DNA of 64,000 bases. Origin: Saccharomycopsis phalli (taxonomy: Eukaryota; Ascomycota; Saccharomycetes; Ascoideales; Saccharomycopsidaceae). The notes under the pieces are model-generated. The model was not told where the DNA came from. It ran no database searches and worked only from the letters and a program-made list of their open reading frames with translations. This document shows positions 52,509-61,264 of this stretch, piece by piece; positions within the stretch are counted from its first letter, which is position 1; every line of letters begins with the position of its first letter. A program made the position numbers and the translations under genes. The stretch is from positions 186,001-250,000 of the forward strand of contig CP073212.1 in the NCBI GenBank assembly GCA_020342235.1, written 5' to 3'.

Positions 52509-54716
52509 TTACTCGACTATCTCCTCCTTCTCCTCTAAAATCTCCTCTTTAATCTCCTCAATCACGGTGCTACCTTCTTCCAGTACCTCCTCGACAATTC
52601 CCAACTTCTTCTTCTTCTCCTCGGTGGCCTTGGTGTATGCACGCCACTCCTCAAGCAAACGACGACGGTTCAAGATGAGTTCACGTGTGGCCTCGCTTGC
52701 CTCCATGGCGTCCTGCTCGTCAAACTGCGCGGAATACTCGCGCAAGTTCTTGCGCACCTTCTTGCGGTCGCTTCCTGAAAGCAACGACGGAGGACGTGGA
52801 CGCCAGAGCAACTGCTTGAAGTTGTCGATGCCCTGCAGGTACATCACGTCGCCTGCGAAGCTGAAGATCTTGTAGCCGTTGTCGATCTTGTGTCTCCAGG
52901 AAGAGGACCAGCCGGCCAAGTAGCGTCCAGACGGGTCCCAGTCGACGTTTGTCAAGCCAAAGTACTCGACGTCGCCAATCTGTTTCAACGAAGCTCTGAC
53001 GTTCTGGTTCTTTGCGGCCTCGTCGGAGGCCAACACTGTGTTTCCGTCATAGTCCAAGTCAAAGAACTCGATACGGGAGTTGGAGGCGCTGGTCACGTTC
53101 GAAATCGCGACAAAGCGTCCCTTTGGCGACCAGTTGATGTTCACGGAGTGCTTTTCTGCGATGGTCTTGAAGTTCTTGAACTTCTTCAAGTCTACACCGG
53201 CAGCCTTGCCCTTTTTCTCGATTTCCGGGGCGTAGAAGTTGATGTTGTTCTTTGGGATTGCCAAGTTGACTGGCCCCTGGTCGAGCCGCGAGATCGTCAC
53301 GAAACGGTCTCCCTTGGTTTCCCATGCAAAGTTGATGACCATCTCCTTCAACTCGATCTTCTCGACGGGAATCTCCTTCTCCCACAAGTTGAAGAACTCG
53401 AGGTTCAGGAACGTCGTCTTTTTGGATTTCGTGTGCCGGTCGACCTTCACACACAAGAACCGGCCCTCGTCCTGCCAATGGAATCGACACTCAGACACCT
53501 GGAACAAGTTCACTGTCCGGAGCACCTTCTTCAGCGGCACCTCGAGAAGCGTTACCCGGGCGGTCTGATTGGAGGTTTCTGGCGTCCAAAACGACACCAC
53601 GTGCGCAAGCTCTGGCCGTCCGGCAAGTTTGATTCCAGCAGGGGCAAACTCAAACTCCTGCAACCCAGCCAACTCGACCTCCTTCGAGTCGACCAATGTC
53701 ATTGTCTCAGACTCGTACACCGCCAAACCCTTTGGCACCTCTCTGGCAAAGTACTTGCCGTCATAACTCCACTTGATCAATGGCCAGTTGATCTTCTTGG
53801 ACTGCTCGATTGCCGGAGGAAGCTTGAGCGTCTTGACGACTATGCCGGTGGCCAACTCCCAGATGATAAGCTTGTTACCTTCGTCCTGCTTGCCAAACGG
53901 AAAGCTGACCCGTGCCGGATGGTCTTCTGGAGGAAGCTTGATTGGCTCGGGCGAAAGAGTCACCAAGTACTTTTCGTCAGGACTGAACGCCATCAAACGC
54001 ACCTCGGGGTGGAAAAACTTTTGGATCTTGTCAAAGTTTCTGCCTCCCCACGACTGTACTCCCTGTGGATGGATCGTAAGCAAATACGAGCCCTTTGGAG
54101 ACCACAGAGTGAACCCAGCAGTGAAGTTGACCCGCTCCATGACAACGTCCGGCGGACTCGTGTTCTTGTGCCACTTCACCGCCACAGTGTCGCCAAAATG
54201 CGTAATGTATTGGTCCCGTCCATGGGCATCCTGCAACCATGATTTGAGGTAGTCTGTCTGCTTAAACTCAGGCACTTTTACCTCCTTCGGCTTGTCCGAC
54301 ACCGCGCCGTCCGCACCGTACTTCTCAATGTCCGACAACTTGTTCACAAACAACCGGTGCTTCGCATCCAATCGCCGTCCGTGAAGACTCTTCACCGCCA
54401 ATTCCGCATGCTTCGCGTTCCGGAACCGCACAAAAAGGTATCCGGTCGTCTTGCCGCCCACCATCGGGAAAAAAAAAGGCTCGCTGCCGCTGGCTAGCTC
54501 CGCCTTGCTGTTGCTAAAGAGCTTCGTCAACACCTTTTGGAGCATAGGCACCTTGCTCTCGGGAGCAATCGGAGCCCCGTCTACAACAACATACTCTTCA
54601 ATGCCGCTATCGGGATTCACCTTGTACTTCTCTTCGAGCGCAGAAAAGTCAAGCTCGTTGACATCCACCTCGATATCTTCAAGCCTCATATCTCCCATAA
54701 TGTGCATTTTCTCCAT
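52509..54716 (-). CDS. PRT1: Translation initiation factor eIF3 subunit b, Prt1
   Basis: 735 residues; Prt1 is the scaffold of eIF3. An N-terminal RRM (about 40-125: KTTGYLFVRFRNAKHAELAV) precedes a WD-type propeller with FTLWSPKGSYLLTIHPQGVQ, SWGGRNFDKIQKFFHPEVRL, MAFSPDEKYLVTLSPEP, NWSPKGRFVAISN and VDWDPSGRYLAGWSSS. The C-terminal helices WRPRPPSLLSG, DRKKVRKNLREYSAQFDEQD and AMEASEATRELIL bind eIF3i/g in the family. Length is close to budding yeast (763). Codon 437 (53406-53408) is CTG in the stretch KKTTF-CTG-NLEFFNL, where relatives have Ser, as expected for CTG-Ser decoding. A TTACCCG site is only 25 bp upstream. Confidence 0.97.
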   Translation of the reverse strand: MEKMHIMGDMRLEDIEVDVNELDFSALEEKYKVNPDSGIEEYVVVDGAPIAPESKVPMLQKVLTKLFSNSKAELASGSEPFFFPMVGGKTTGYLFVRFRNAKHAELAVKSLHGRRLDAKHRLFVNKLSDIEKYGADGAVSDKPKEVKVPEFKQTDYLKSWLQDAHGRDQYITHFGDTVAVKWHKNTSPPDVVMERVNFTAGFTLWSPKGSYLLTIHPQGVQSWGGRNFDKIQKFFHPEVRLMAFSPDEKYLVTLSPEPIKLPPEDHPARVSFPFGKQDEGNKLIIWELATGIVVKTLKLPPAIEQSKKINWPLIKWSYDGKYFAREVPKGLAVYESETMTLVDSKEVELAGLQEFEFAPAGIKLAGRPELAHVVSFWTPETSNQTARVTLLEVPLKKVLRTVNLFQVSECRFHWQDEGRFLCVKVDRHTKSKKTTFLNLEFFNLWEKEIPVEKIELKEMVINFAWETKGDRFVTISRLDQGPVNLAIPKNNINFYAPEIEKKGKAAGVDLKKFKNFKTIAEKHSVNINWSPKGRFVAISNVTSASNSRIEFFDLDYDGNTVLASDEAAKNQNVRASLKQIGDVEYFGLTNVDWDPSGRYLAGWSSSWRHKIDNGYKIFSFAGDVMYLQGIDNFKQLLWRPRPPSLLSGSDRKKVRKNLREYSAQFDEQDAMEASEATRELILNRRRLLEEWRAYTKATEEKKKKLGIVEEVLEEGSTVIEEIKEEILEEKEEIVE

Positions 54717-54740
54717 GAAATTTTTTCACATCACCACGGG

Positions 54741-54747
54741 CGGGTAA
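54741..54747. promoter_or_regulatory. Reb1-like site upstream of PRT1
   Basis: CGGGTAA, the reverse complement of TTACCCG, 25 bp before the PRT1 ATG. Confidence 0.5.
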
Positions 54748-55261
54748 CTGACGCTGTCTGGGTTGCCAGGGTCGAGATTATCTTGATGGTGTTATTCTAC
54801 CGTCACAGAGGTAATGTTTTATTTTGTCTATTATAATCATTTTCGAGTAGTATTATTGGAGCCATGTTTCAATTGTCGTCATACAAATGTGCGTAGATGT
54901 AGTGGAGATGGCGTATCGATATTGAATTATGTAGTTTTGAATTAATCAAAAAGCACTATACATTGTTAATTAAATGGGTTAAATTATCTTACAAGAGCTG
55001 TATTTGGAATCTGATTCATTGTTGGATGATGTTCATTCATGTGTGCTCTATGACGATGGTTGTAGTTTGAAATATTCATAGCCAATGCAAAAATGTCGCC
55101 AGATATCTAACGTCACCAGATGTCCAAGAGGTCACAAGGATCATGGGAATAGTAAATTTTCCCGCTGTCAAGACTGCTACAATATCAGACTTGTAAATAG
55201 TGGAAGCATGTACAAGCTTTTCGTCACATTAGCCAGATCATTTACAAGAAAAGGTGATTAT

Positions 55262-55466
55262 TGTAACAATGTGCCCACCTTAATTTTTCCGATACAAGAC
55301 GCACTCCTACGATTAAGATTAGATATTTTCCCAAAACATATTCCCTAGACCATTTGACGCAAGACCAAGCCAGCCGTGCCGTATAGGTCTCTCCCTTGTT
55401 CACAAATAGGTCAAGTGAATATATTCCAACAATCTTATCAATACATATCTTAGCTATTATATTACA
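55262..55466 (-). mobile_element. Solo LTR (copy B), 205 bp
   Basis: Begins TGTAACAATG and ends TTATATTACA; flanks ATTAT and ATTCT make a 5-bp target duplication with one difference. Clearly homologous to copy A over its whole length, with the right-hand end shared by C, D and E. A decayed fossil, about 460 bp upstream of the a-factor-like gene. Confidence 0.8.
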
Positions 55467-55831
55467 ATTCTCCTGTAATCTGCATCGTCGTATGTAGTAT
55501 ATTAGGCCACCGTGATACATGGGCAAATGAACATGTTAGATTTATCCTTGAGAGTCCGTGTCAAATGGGTTATTGAATTTCGCACTCAACCCGACAGTCA
55601 CTTGAACATCTACCCAGTCAACTGACCAATACTCAAGTGAAATCTACTCATCCAACTATCCAATGATTAGTATATTCAACCACACTTTGTATGCTGTTCA
55701 TTTGCCCAGATCACACTGACATCCTTCTATAGATGCTACATATATCAATTCATTTTATATTAAACCCACCTATTCTATGGTTCCCAAAGTAGTATAATCG
55801 TGCTAGCCGGTCAAACATGTTGCTTGGTGCT

Positions 55832-55856
55832 CATTGTACTGTACCAATTCGGTAAT
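55832..55856 (+). promoter_or_regulatory. Putative a2-Mcm1-type operator upstream of the a-factor-like gene
   Basis: CATTGTACTGTACC followed by AATTCGGTAAT, 97 bp before the ATG. CATTGT resembles an HMG (a2) site and TACCAATTCGG resembles a Mcm1 site. The same composite precedes STE14 at nearly the same distance. Confidence 0.65.
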
Positions 55857-55887
55857 ACAGCCAAGCATCAATACCTGTAGATCTCAC

Positions 55888-55894
55888 TATAAAA
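55888..55894 (+). promoter_or_regulatory. TATA box of the a-factor-like gene
   Basis: TATAAAA, 41 bp before the ATG at 55929 and 32 bp after the putative operator. Confidence 0.6.
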
Positions 55895-55928
55895 TGGCAG
55901 ACAATTCTCCATTTCTTCATCAATCAAC

Positions 55929-56066
55929 ATGCAAACTTCAACTAGAACCAACAAGTCCAACACTGACAAGAAAACTGCCGCCAAGGATGAGCAAAAGGAT
56001 AATCTCTACATGACCGATAGCATCAGTCCTGGATCCAAAGCAATGGACGCTTGTGTCATTGCTTAA
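55929..56066 (+). CDS. MFA1: a-factor mating pheromone precursor
   Basis: 45 residues. The C-terminus is CVIA, the farnesylation (CaaX) box of budding-yeast a-factor. The N-terminus MQTST resembles the a-factor MQPST, followed by a Lys/Thr/Asp-rich leader (KSNTDKKTAAKDEQKDN) that ends in KDN, as in the S. cerevisiae precursor, where cleavage follows that Asn. The mature peptide would be about 17-18 residues (LYMTDSISPGSKAMDAC) with a prenylated, methylated Cys. Prenylation would need Ram1/Ram2, trimming Ste24/Rce1, methylation Ste14 (present at 41686) and export Ste6. A TATA box and an operator-like element precede it. The final codons and stop lie in the first of three 24-bp tandem repeats. 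Alternative: another small prenylated protein. Confidence 0.85.
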   Translation: MQTSTRTNKSNTDKKTAAKDEQKDNLYMTDSISPGSKAMDACVIA

Positions 56067-56125
56067 ATGACAATTACTGTCATTGCTTAAATGACAATTA
56101 CTGTCATTGCTTAAACAGCAATTAC
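56054..56125 (+). repeat. Three 24-bp tandem repeats starting inside the CaaX codons
   Basis: Unit TGTCATTGCTTAAATGAC followed by AATTAC, three copies, the last slightly changed. The first copy encodes the end of the CVIA box and the stop; the other two are in the 3' UTR. Each of the first two contains the inverted pair GTCATT/AATGAC able to form a small hairpin. Confidence 0.93.
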
Positions 56126-56511
56126 TTTTTATTTTTATTCGTTTAATATTTATTTAGGTGCACATCTTATAAATACAACCATGGAATCTGTAGTATGGTA
56201 GCGAATCACCCAGTTCAAAATTGACAAAAGAAACGAGTGAAACATGTTATAACCATATAATTTATACACGCACATGATAAGTCAACCGACGAAATAAACT
56301 TCAACAAGCCCTCATGATTTACAGGGTATATGTTATAGCCAAAAGACATACCCACGACCAACTGTCATTTCGCATGAGACCAAGACAACAGGGCATTCTA
56401 TTTTTACACACATTGCACATCATTTATTGCCATGCATACTACTCCATGGAAATACAAATCATCACCAATACCCAAGTCTCCCGCAAATAGTAGATTCAGC
56501 GAGCATTTCGA
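56126..56511. other. Intergenic, nothing recognised
   Basis: About 390 bp between the a-factor-like gene and the SEC65 stop, AT-rich, including an AATATTTATTTA word also seen in R2. Confidence 0.5.
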
Positions 56512-57321
56512 CTACCTTCTGACCTTGAGAAATTTCTTCTTAGGTACCTGAGGAACTGGGGCATCGCTGGTTGGAACCACGGCCTCAGGTTCGTAGACCG
56601 CCTTCAACTGAGGATGTGCCATTAGTAATGGAGAATGAAGCGGCACGATTTCATTGATTTTGAGTCCCTTTACCTTTGGAACTTTCTGTGGGGTGTATGC
56701 GTCTGACTGTAACTGCGGGTCAAAGTTTGGGAGCTTGAGCTCCTTGACCGTCTTGAGCGACGTCACATGATTCTTCAAATAGACTGACACTTTTTTCATC
56801 AAGACCCGCTTATCCTTGACGTGCTGGTTTATGCACGACCCATCACGTTTCAACAACACCCTTACCCGCCCTGGGTTGCCAAAGTCCTGTGGATGGGTCT
56901 TGTCGGGTTCTAAAATTGTCTTCAAGTCTAGCCGGATACAGGCATCTGAGATGGTTTTTGCAAGTGGGTTTGCAACCGCCATGTCCTTTGGCACTCGACG
57001 ACCCTCCGAGTGGCTTCGGTTCGCGTCAAAGTAGCATGGGTACAAAATCTGGAACAGTTTCATTTCTTCCTTGCTTGTCACCTTGTAGTTTGCATCTTGC
57101 ACTGGTTTGCCGTCCTGATCGACGAGCATCGGTACGCCTTCATCTGGAAGATCTGGCTGACTTGTTTCGGGAAAGAGCGGCGGCTCGTCATAGTTGTTGG
57201 ATTTCACGACCTTCGGGACGATCTTTGGCGCCACTGGAGTCTTTAGACTTGGATCGAACTGCGCCAAGTCCATGTCCATGTTGTCGATATCGTCATCATT
57301 CACTTCTTCTAGTTGAGGCAT
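56512..57321 (-). CDS. SEC65: Signal recognition particle subunit Sec65 (SRP19 homologue)
   Basis: This 269-residue protein binds SRP RNA for co-translational targeting to the ER. The ATG at 57321 gives MPQLEEVNDDDIDNMDMDLA, matching the acidic Sec65 N-terminus; an in-frame extension upstream is not conserved. The SRP19 core is plain: LYPCYFDANRSHSEGRRVPK, AVANPLAKTISDACIRLDL, DKTHPQDFGNPGRVRVLLK and LKINEIVPLHSPLLMAHPQ. A basic tail KKKFLKVRR ends the protein. It is divergent from the RRN9-like gene, with only 87 bp between start codons. Confidence 0.96.
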   Translation of the reverse strand: MPQLEEVNDDDIDNMDMDLAQFDPSLKTPVAPKIVPKVVKSNNYDEPPLFPETSQPDLPDEGVPMLVDQDGKPVQDANYKVTSKEEMKLFQILYPCYFDANRSHSEGRRVPKDMAVANPLAKTISDACIRLDLKTILEPDKTHPQDFGNPGRVRVLLKRDGSCINQHVKDKRVLMKKVSVYLKNHVTSLKTVKELKLPNFDPQLQSDAYTPQKVPKVKGLKINEIVPLHSPLLMAHPQLKAVYEPEAVVPTSDAPVPQVPKKKFLKVRR

Positions 57322-57408
57322 TGTCCAGAAATTGGCTGAAAAAAATCTAATGTCGACCTGAGTCACCCGGACACATGTATATTGAGGGAGGATGAGATTT
57401 GCAGGAGC

Positions 57409-58227
57409 ATGAGGAAAGAAATACGGGATGCTAGATCGGTGATTGAGACGTTGGACGAAGATTTCCGGCATGAGTTGGCGCTTCATTTGTACTCTGCACA
57501 CCTCTTGAAACAGCGGGACATTGTTCCGTACAAAAACTGGACTTCTTGGCCGTTGCCCCAGTCTTTAGTACCGGATCCCAACCCAGAGTGTACATATATT
57601 GATGTAGACCGGGTGAAACGGGATGAAAAGAGTGTAGATGTGGGGAATTCGCGGATTGAAGCCGTAAAAAATGACCAGGAGGCACTTAGCGATCCTGTGG
57701 ATACGCTCAAGTACGAGATTAACAGTGCGTTCCAGAGGAGAGTGTATGAGAAGATTCACAAGAGAGGCGGGGTACCTAATGTGGATTGTGAGATGCCTGA
57801 AAGTATGAGTAACGAGGTTGTAAGGCGGTTGGAAGTTTTGATGGCTAGACTAAAGTATTGTTTGGTGGAGGATCGGGGGAAGGTATTGGGCAAGCGAAAG
57901 TTGGACTGGATGGATGTGAATATGTTAATGGGGAACGAGAGGGTTTTGCATAAATGCGAGAGTATTTTTGGTGGACAAGAGGAACAGGGAGAGGAAGAGG
58001 AAGAGGAAGGAGATGAAGAAGAAGAAGAAGAGATTGATGTCGTTGTTCAAGAAGTTGACGACGAGGACGATGAGGAGGTTGAGTTTAAAGAAATTGACAG
58101 GAGAAACATGGTTGATGAAAGTATTCGGTTGAGTAAGATGGAAGTGATTCGACGAATGGCTCAGAGGGACGATTCAAAGGACGATTGTTTGCAAGATGAC
58201 GACTTGGAAAGTGTATACTGCCTTTAG
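57409..58227 (+). CDS. RRN9: RNA polymerase I upstream activation factor subunit, Rrn9-like
   Basis: 272 residues from the first in-frame ATG. The N-terminal motif DFRHELALHLYSAHLLKQ with NWTSWPLPQSLVPDP matches my recollection of the RRN9 domain (D-L-S-x-H-L-Y-x-x-x-L-L-K followed by W-x-x-WPLP). In yeast Rrn9 belongs to the UAF complex on the rDNA promoter. The middle is helical and the C-terminal 80 residues hold Glu/Asp runs, then a basic helix (RRNMVDESIRLSKMEVIRRM). Shorter than budding-yeast Rrn9 (365), but the family diverges fast. Stop is 30 bp before the first of two opposed solo LTRs. Confidence 0.65.
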   Translation: MRKEIRDARSVIETLDEDFRHELALHLYSAHLLKQRDIVPYKNWTSWPLPQSLVPDPNPECTYIDVDRVKRDEKSVDVGNSRIEAVKNDQEALSDPVDTLKYEINSAFQRRVYEKIHKRGGVPNVDCEMPESMSNEVVRRLEVLMARLKYCLVEDRGKVLGKRKLDWMDVNMLMGNERVLHKCESIFGGQEEQGEEEEEEGDEEEEEEIDVVVQEVDDEDDEEVEFKEIDRRNMVDESIRLSKMEVIRRMAQRDDSKDDCLQDDDLESVYCL

Positions 58228-58257
58228 TTGAATGATACAATGGATAGATGCAATATA

Positions 58258-58517
58258 TGTAATATAGTAGCTAGGATATGAGCTGGTACAGGAGCTAATA
58301 GAAAGCTAAGAAATGCGGAATAGGTATATGGTCTGCTTATGGATGAAAATAGATGAATGGCGGGCCTAGATAATTAACATAAACTGGAAGATGCAACTAA
58401 GCTGGATGCACCTCTATTAAAATGTTTCGCTAATATAATTCTTTATATTTGGTTAACGTTTCAAGTAATTGGTCCTTGACAGTTTTACTTTACCTTTTGA
58501 TGCCCTAATAGATTACA
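58258..58517 (+). mobile_element. Solo LTR (copy E), 260 bp, opposite orientation
   Basis: Begins TGTAATATAGTAGCTAGGAT, the reverse complement of the right-hand ends of copies A-D, and ends AGATTACA. Flanks ATATA and ATAAA agree at four of five positions. The right boundary is inferred from the terminal ACA and flanks. Fossil. Confidence 0.65.
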
Positions 58518-58523
58518 ATAAAC

Positions 58524-58779
58524 TGTATTATTTTAAAAAATGAATGCATAAACTGATTAAAACAACGCATGGCGTATTATATTGTATTACTTATAAATAC
58601 CATTTAATAGTTTTAATAATTAATGAAGAGGAAGGTTTACCCTAATATTTTTGTCTCTTTTCCTTGTCTTTTGCTATTTCCTGTCTTTTCTAATGCATAA
58701 ATAGTCAGACTTTTCTTTGAATTGTCAAGCAAATATATTTTAATTATTGACCAACTCTTATTCTGGTTACTATAGTACA
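58524..58779 (-). mobile_element. Solo LTR (copy D), 256 bp, adjacent to DIA4
   Basis: The right end GGTTACTATAGTACA matches the family end; the left end TGTATTATTTT is inferred from TG and from the flanks TAAAC/TAAAG. It ends 58 bp before the DIA4 ATG and lies 6 bp from copy E in the opposite direction. Fossil. Confidence 0.65.
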
Positions 58780-58837
58780 TAAAGTGTTAATTCTTAACCA
58801 TTAACCTTTATTATACTGTTTTCAAACAGCCAATACC

Positions 58838-60232
58838 ATGCAGTTGCATGATCGAGTAAATTTCGTCCATCCTAATCACACCATGTTGAAAAATTTCTGG
58901 TACAAGCCGTTTGTGCGGCATGCCAGCAATAAAAGTACGGTTACTATGAAGCGGCCGACGTTCAACTTCAAGGAGATTGTAGTTTCTATTGAAGAATACA
59001 AAAAGAGCATTGCACGAAGACAGGCCAACCATATACCGATGTTGGACGAATTGCCTGAGATGTACCAAAAGTACAAGAAATTGACGCAGGAAAACAACCA
59101 GGTTATCAGCAGCCGACGGCAGTTGCTGAATGAGATGCGAAAGGCCGAGGATAAGAGCGCAATCCGGCAGCAGCTCAGCGAATTGAAGGAGTCATCCAAA
59201 GGACTCCAGCAGCAGATTGACGTGTTGGAAGAGCAATTGTACGATGTGTGCGAGTCGTTGCCCAATTTCATTGACAAGAGTGTTCCCGATACCGAGCCTG
59301 AGGTTGTAGAGTACTTGAATATTAGCCGGGAGGATGCTTTGGCTCTTGTGCCGGATAGCAAGCAAGACCACAAGAAAATCGGCGAGGGTTTGGGGATATT
59401 GGAGTTTTCGCAGGCTGCGAAAGTTTCAGGGACTTCCTGGTACTATTTGATGAACGAGGGTGCGATGATGGAGCAGGCTCTTGTGCAGTATGCTTTGAAG
59501 TTGGCGCGGCAGCACGGGTTCAAGATGTGTATTCCGCCGTCAATTGTCAAGGGAGAGGTGAGCAATGCGTGTGGCTTCAAGCCCCGGGACCAAAACAACG
59601 AGCAGCAGACGTACAAAATCGCCGAGAGCGAGTTGGTGCTTACTGGTACTGCGGAGATTCCACTAGCGGGGTTGGGGATTGGACAGATGTTTGGACATAA
59701 GGAGTTGCCGAAGCGAGTGGTTGGAGTGAGCCGGAGTTTCCGGGCGGAAGCTGGGGCACGAGGAAAAGACACCAAGGGCTTGTACCGGGTGCACGAGTTT
59801 ACCAAGGTTGAATTGTTTGTATGGTGCAACGGTGAGTCGAGTGAGGATGAATTTGGGCGGATTGTGGCGTTCCAAAAGGAATTTATTAGTAGTCTTGGCT
59901 TGCAAGCGCGAGTGGTGAACATTCCGGCGAATGATTTGGGGGCGCCGGCATATAAAAAATACGACATTGAGGCGTGGATGCCGGGCCGTGGTGAGTGGGG
60001 CGAGTTGACTTCGACGTCTATATGTGGGGATTATCAGTCTGTGCGGTTCAACAGCAAGTATGTTGACGGAGAGAACAAGCTGAGGTTTGCGCATACGTTG
60101 AATGGGACTGCGGTTGCGGTTCCACGGGTGATTGTTGCTATTATTGAGAGTTTTTATGATGGGGAAACGGGGTGTGTGGTTATTCCGGAGGTGCTACGCG
60201 GGTATATGGATGGAATAGAGAGGATTGGATGA
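58838..60232 (+). CDS. DIA4: Mitochondrial seryl-tRNA synthetase
   Basis: 464 residues from the first ATG; an in-frame ATG at 58883 gives MLKNFWYKPFVRHASNKSTV, a good mitochondrial presequence, and may be the true start. The N-terminal coiled-coil arm for the long tRNA-Ser variable loop spans about 50-140. Class II motifs: motif 2 is SRSFRAEAGARGKDTKGLYR followed by VHEF; motif 3 is HTLNGTAVAVPRVIVAIIE, with the invariant Arg. TGTAEIPLAGL is the family serine-binding region. The divergence from cytosolic Ses1 (which has GKD-rich loops and a different C-terminus) and the presequence identify the organellar enzyme. Its whole upstream gap is occupied by two solo LTRs. Confidence 0.93.
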   Translation: MQLHDRVNFVHPNHTMLKNFWYKPFVRHASNKSTVTMKRPTFNFKEIVVSIEEYKKSIARRQANHIPMLDELPEMYQKYKKLTQENNQVISSRRQLLNEMRKAEDKSAIRQQLSELKESSKGLQQQIDVLEEQLYDVCESLPNFIDKSVPDTEPEVVEYLNISREDALALVPDSKQDHKKIGEGLGILEFSQAAKVSGTSWYYLMNEGAMMEQALVQYALKLARQHGFKMCIPPSIVKGEVSNACGFKPRDQNNEQQTYKIAESELVLTGTAEIPLAGLGIGQMFGHKELPKRVVGVSRSFRAEAGARGKDTKGLYRVHEFTKVELFVWCNGESSEDEFGRIVAFQKEFISSLGLQARVVNIPANDLGAPAYKKYDIEAWMPGRGEWGELTSTSICGDYQSVRFNSKYVDGENKLRFAHTLNGTAVAVPRVIVAIIESFYDGETGCVVIPEVLRGYMDGIERIG

Positions 60233-61264
60233 GATGGTGATGGAAGAGATATAGAAGAGGTGGAGGTAGAAGAGGTGGAGAAGTGATGGAAGAGATATAG
60301 AAGATGTGGAGGTAGAAGAGTTGTAAATAGAAGATGTCAAGTGGTAGGTGAGTAAATAAAAATGATAATAGACTGGAAATAAACGAATTTAGACAAATAG
60401 TAGATGATACTGGATGGGCAACGAAAATATTAGGCAAATGAGACGTATGAGCAATATTGAGTCCAGCTAAACAAATGCCATACATGAATTGGACGAATAT
60501 GACAGGTGAATTAGACGAATATGATGTATACAATGGATAAATACAGCAAGATAAGCAAGTGGTGAGACAAAGTGAGACAGTGAGAAGGAGTATGGTAATA
60601 ATAACAAGAGGTAAGACAAATGGGTTGAACAAGACGGCAGACAATAGATTAGGAGGTAGACAATGAACACGGTGGAAATAGACGGTGCAATGGGATGAAT
60701 AAATGGTGGAATAAATGATGGAGTATGATGGAGTATGATGGAATAATGATGGAATAAATGACGGAATAAATGATGGAATAATGATGGAATAATGATGGAA
60801 TAAATGACGCAATAATGATGGAATAAATGACGGAATAATGATGGAATAAATGACGGAAAGAAAAACTATCGTTCAATTGATGGATTAAACAAGAATAGGA
60901 CGAAATAGACAAACAAGGAAACTAGTCGGTACATTTCTCCACGGCACAACTGTACACTACACATTTACCATACCCAGATAATTACAGTGGGCAATAGTCA
61001 TGAATATCCAGGAGTATTTGACAATTCCTGAATATCCAGGTGCCATGTTAATATCCAAGAGCCATGTTAATATCCAAGAGTATTTGAATGCTCAATTGCC
61101 CTGTGTGGGGAGCTGCATGTGATGGTAAGGTGACCCGGGCTGCTTGGTTTTTCCTGTGCCCATTTTGAAACTCCTATTTGATTCCCTACAGGTGTAAACG
61201 CCTACAGATTTGATACCAGCTGGCCCACGACACATCTGGGCAAACTCTAGGCAATAACCACTAA
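60233..61264. other. Intergenic region with GATGGAATAA repeats
   Basis: About 1 kb between DIA4 and DMA1, with GATGTGGAGGTAGAAGAG-like repeats just after DIA4 (60236-60320) and a GATGGAATAA array at 60715-60860. No gene is recognised. Confidence 0.6.
60715..60860 (+). repeat. Tandem repeat of (A/T)GATGGAATAA-type units
   Basis: About a dozen imperfect 9-14 bp units with GATGGAATAA or GACGGAATAA cores; it leaves minus-strand frames open by chance. Confidence 0.85.

Larger units (their letters stand above)
54717..55928. other. Intergenic region upstream of the a-factor-like gene
   Basis: About 1.2 kb between divergent PRT1 and the small pheromone gene. It contains CGGGTAA at 54741-54747, the solo LTR at 55262-55466, the putative operator at 55832-55856 and a TATA box at 55888-55894. 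Confidence 0.6.

Noticed and set aside
52890-54242. Long open frame on the plus strand across PRT1
   Set aside because: It is antisense to a clearly conserved gene and its translation resembles no family; codon bias of PRT1 explains the lack of stops.
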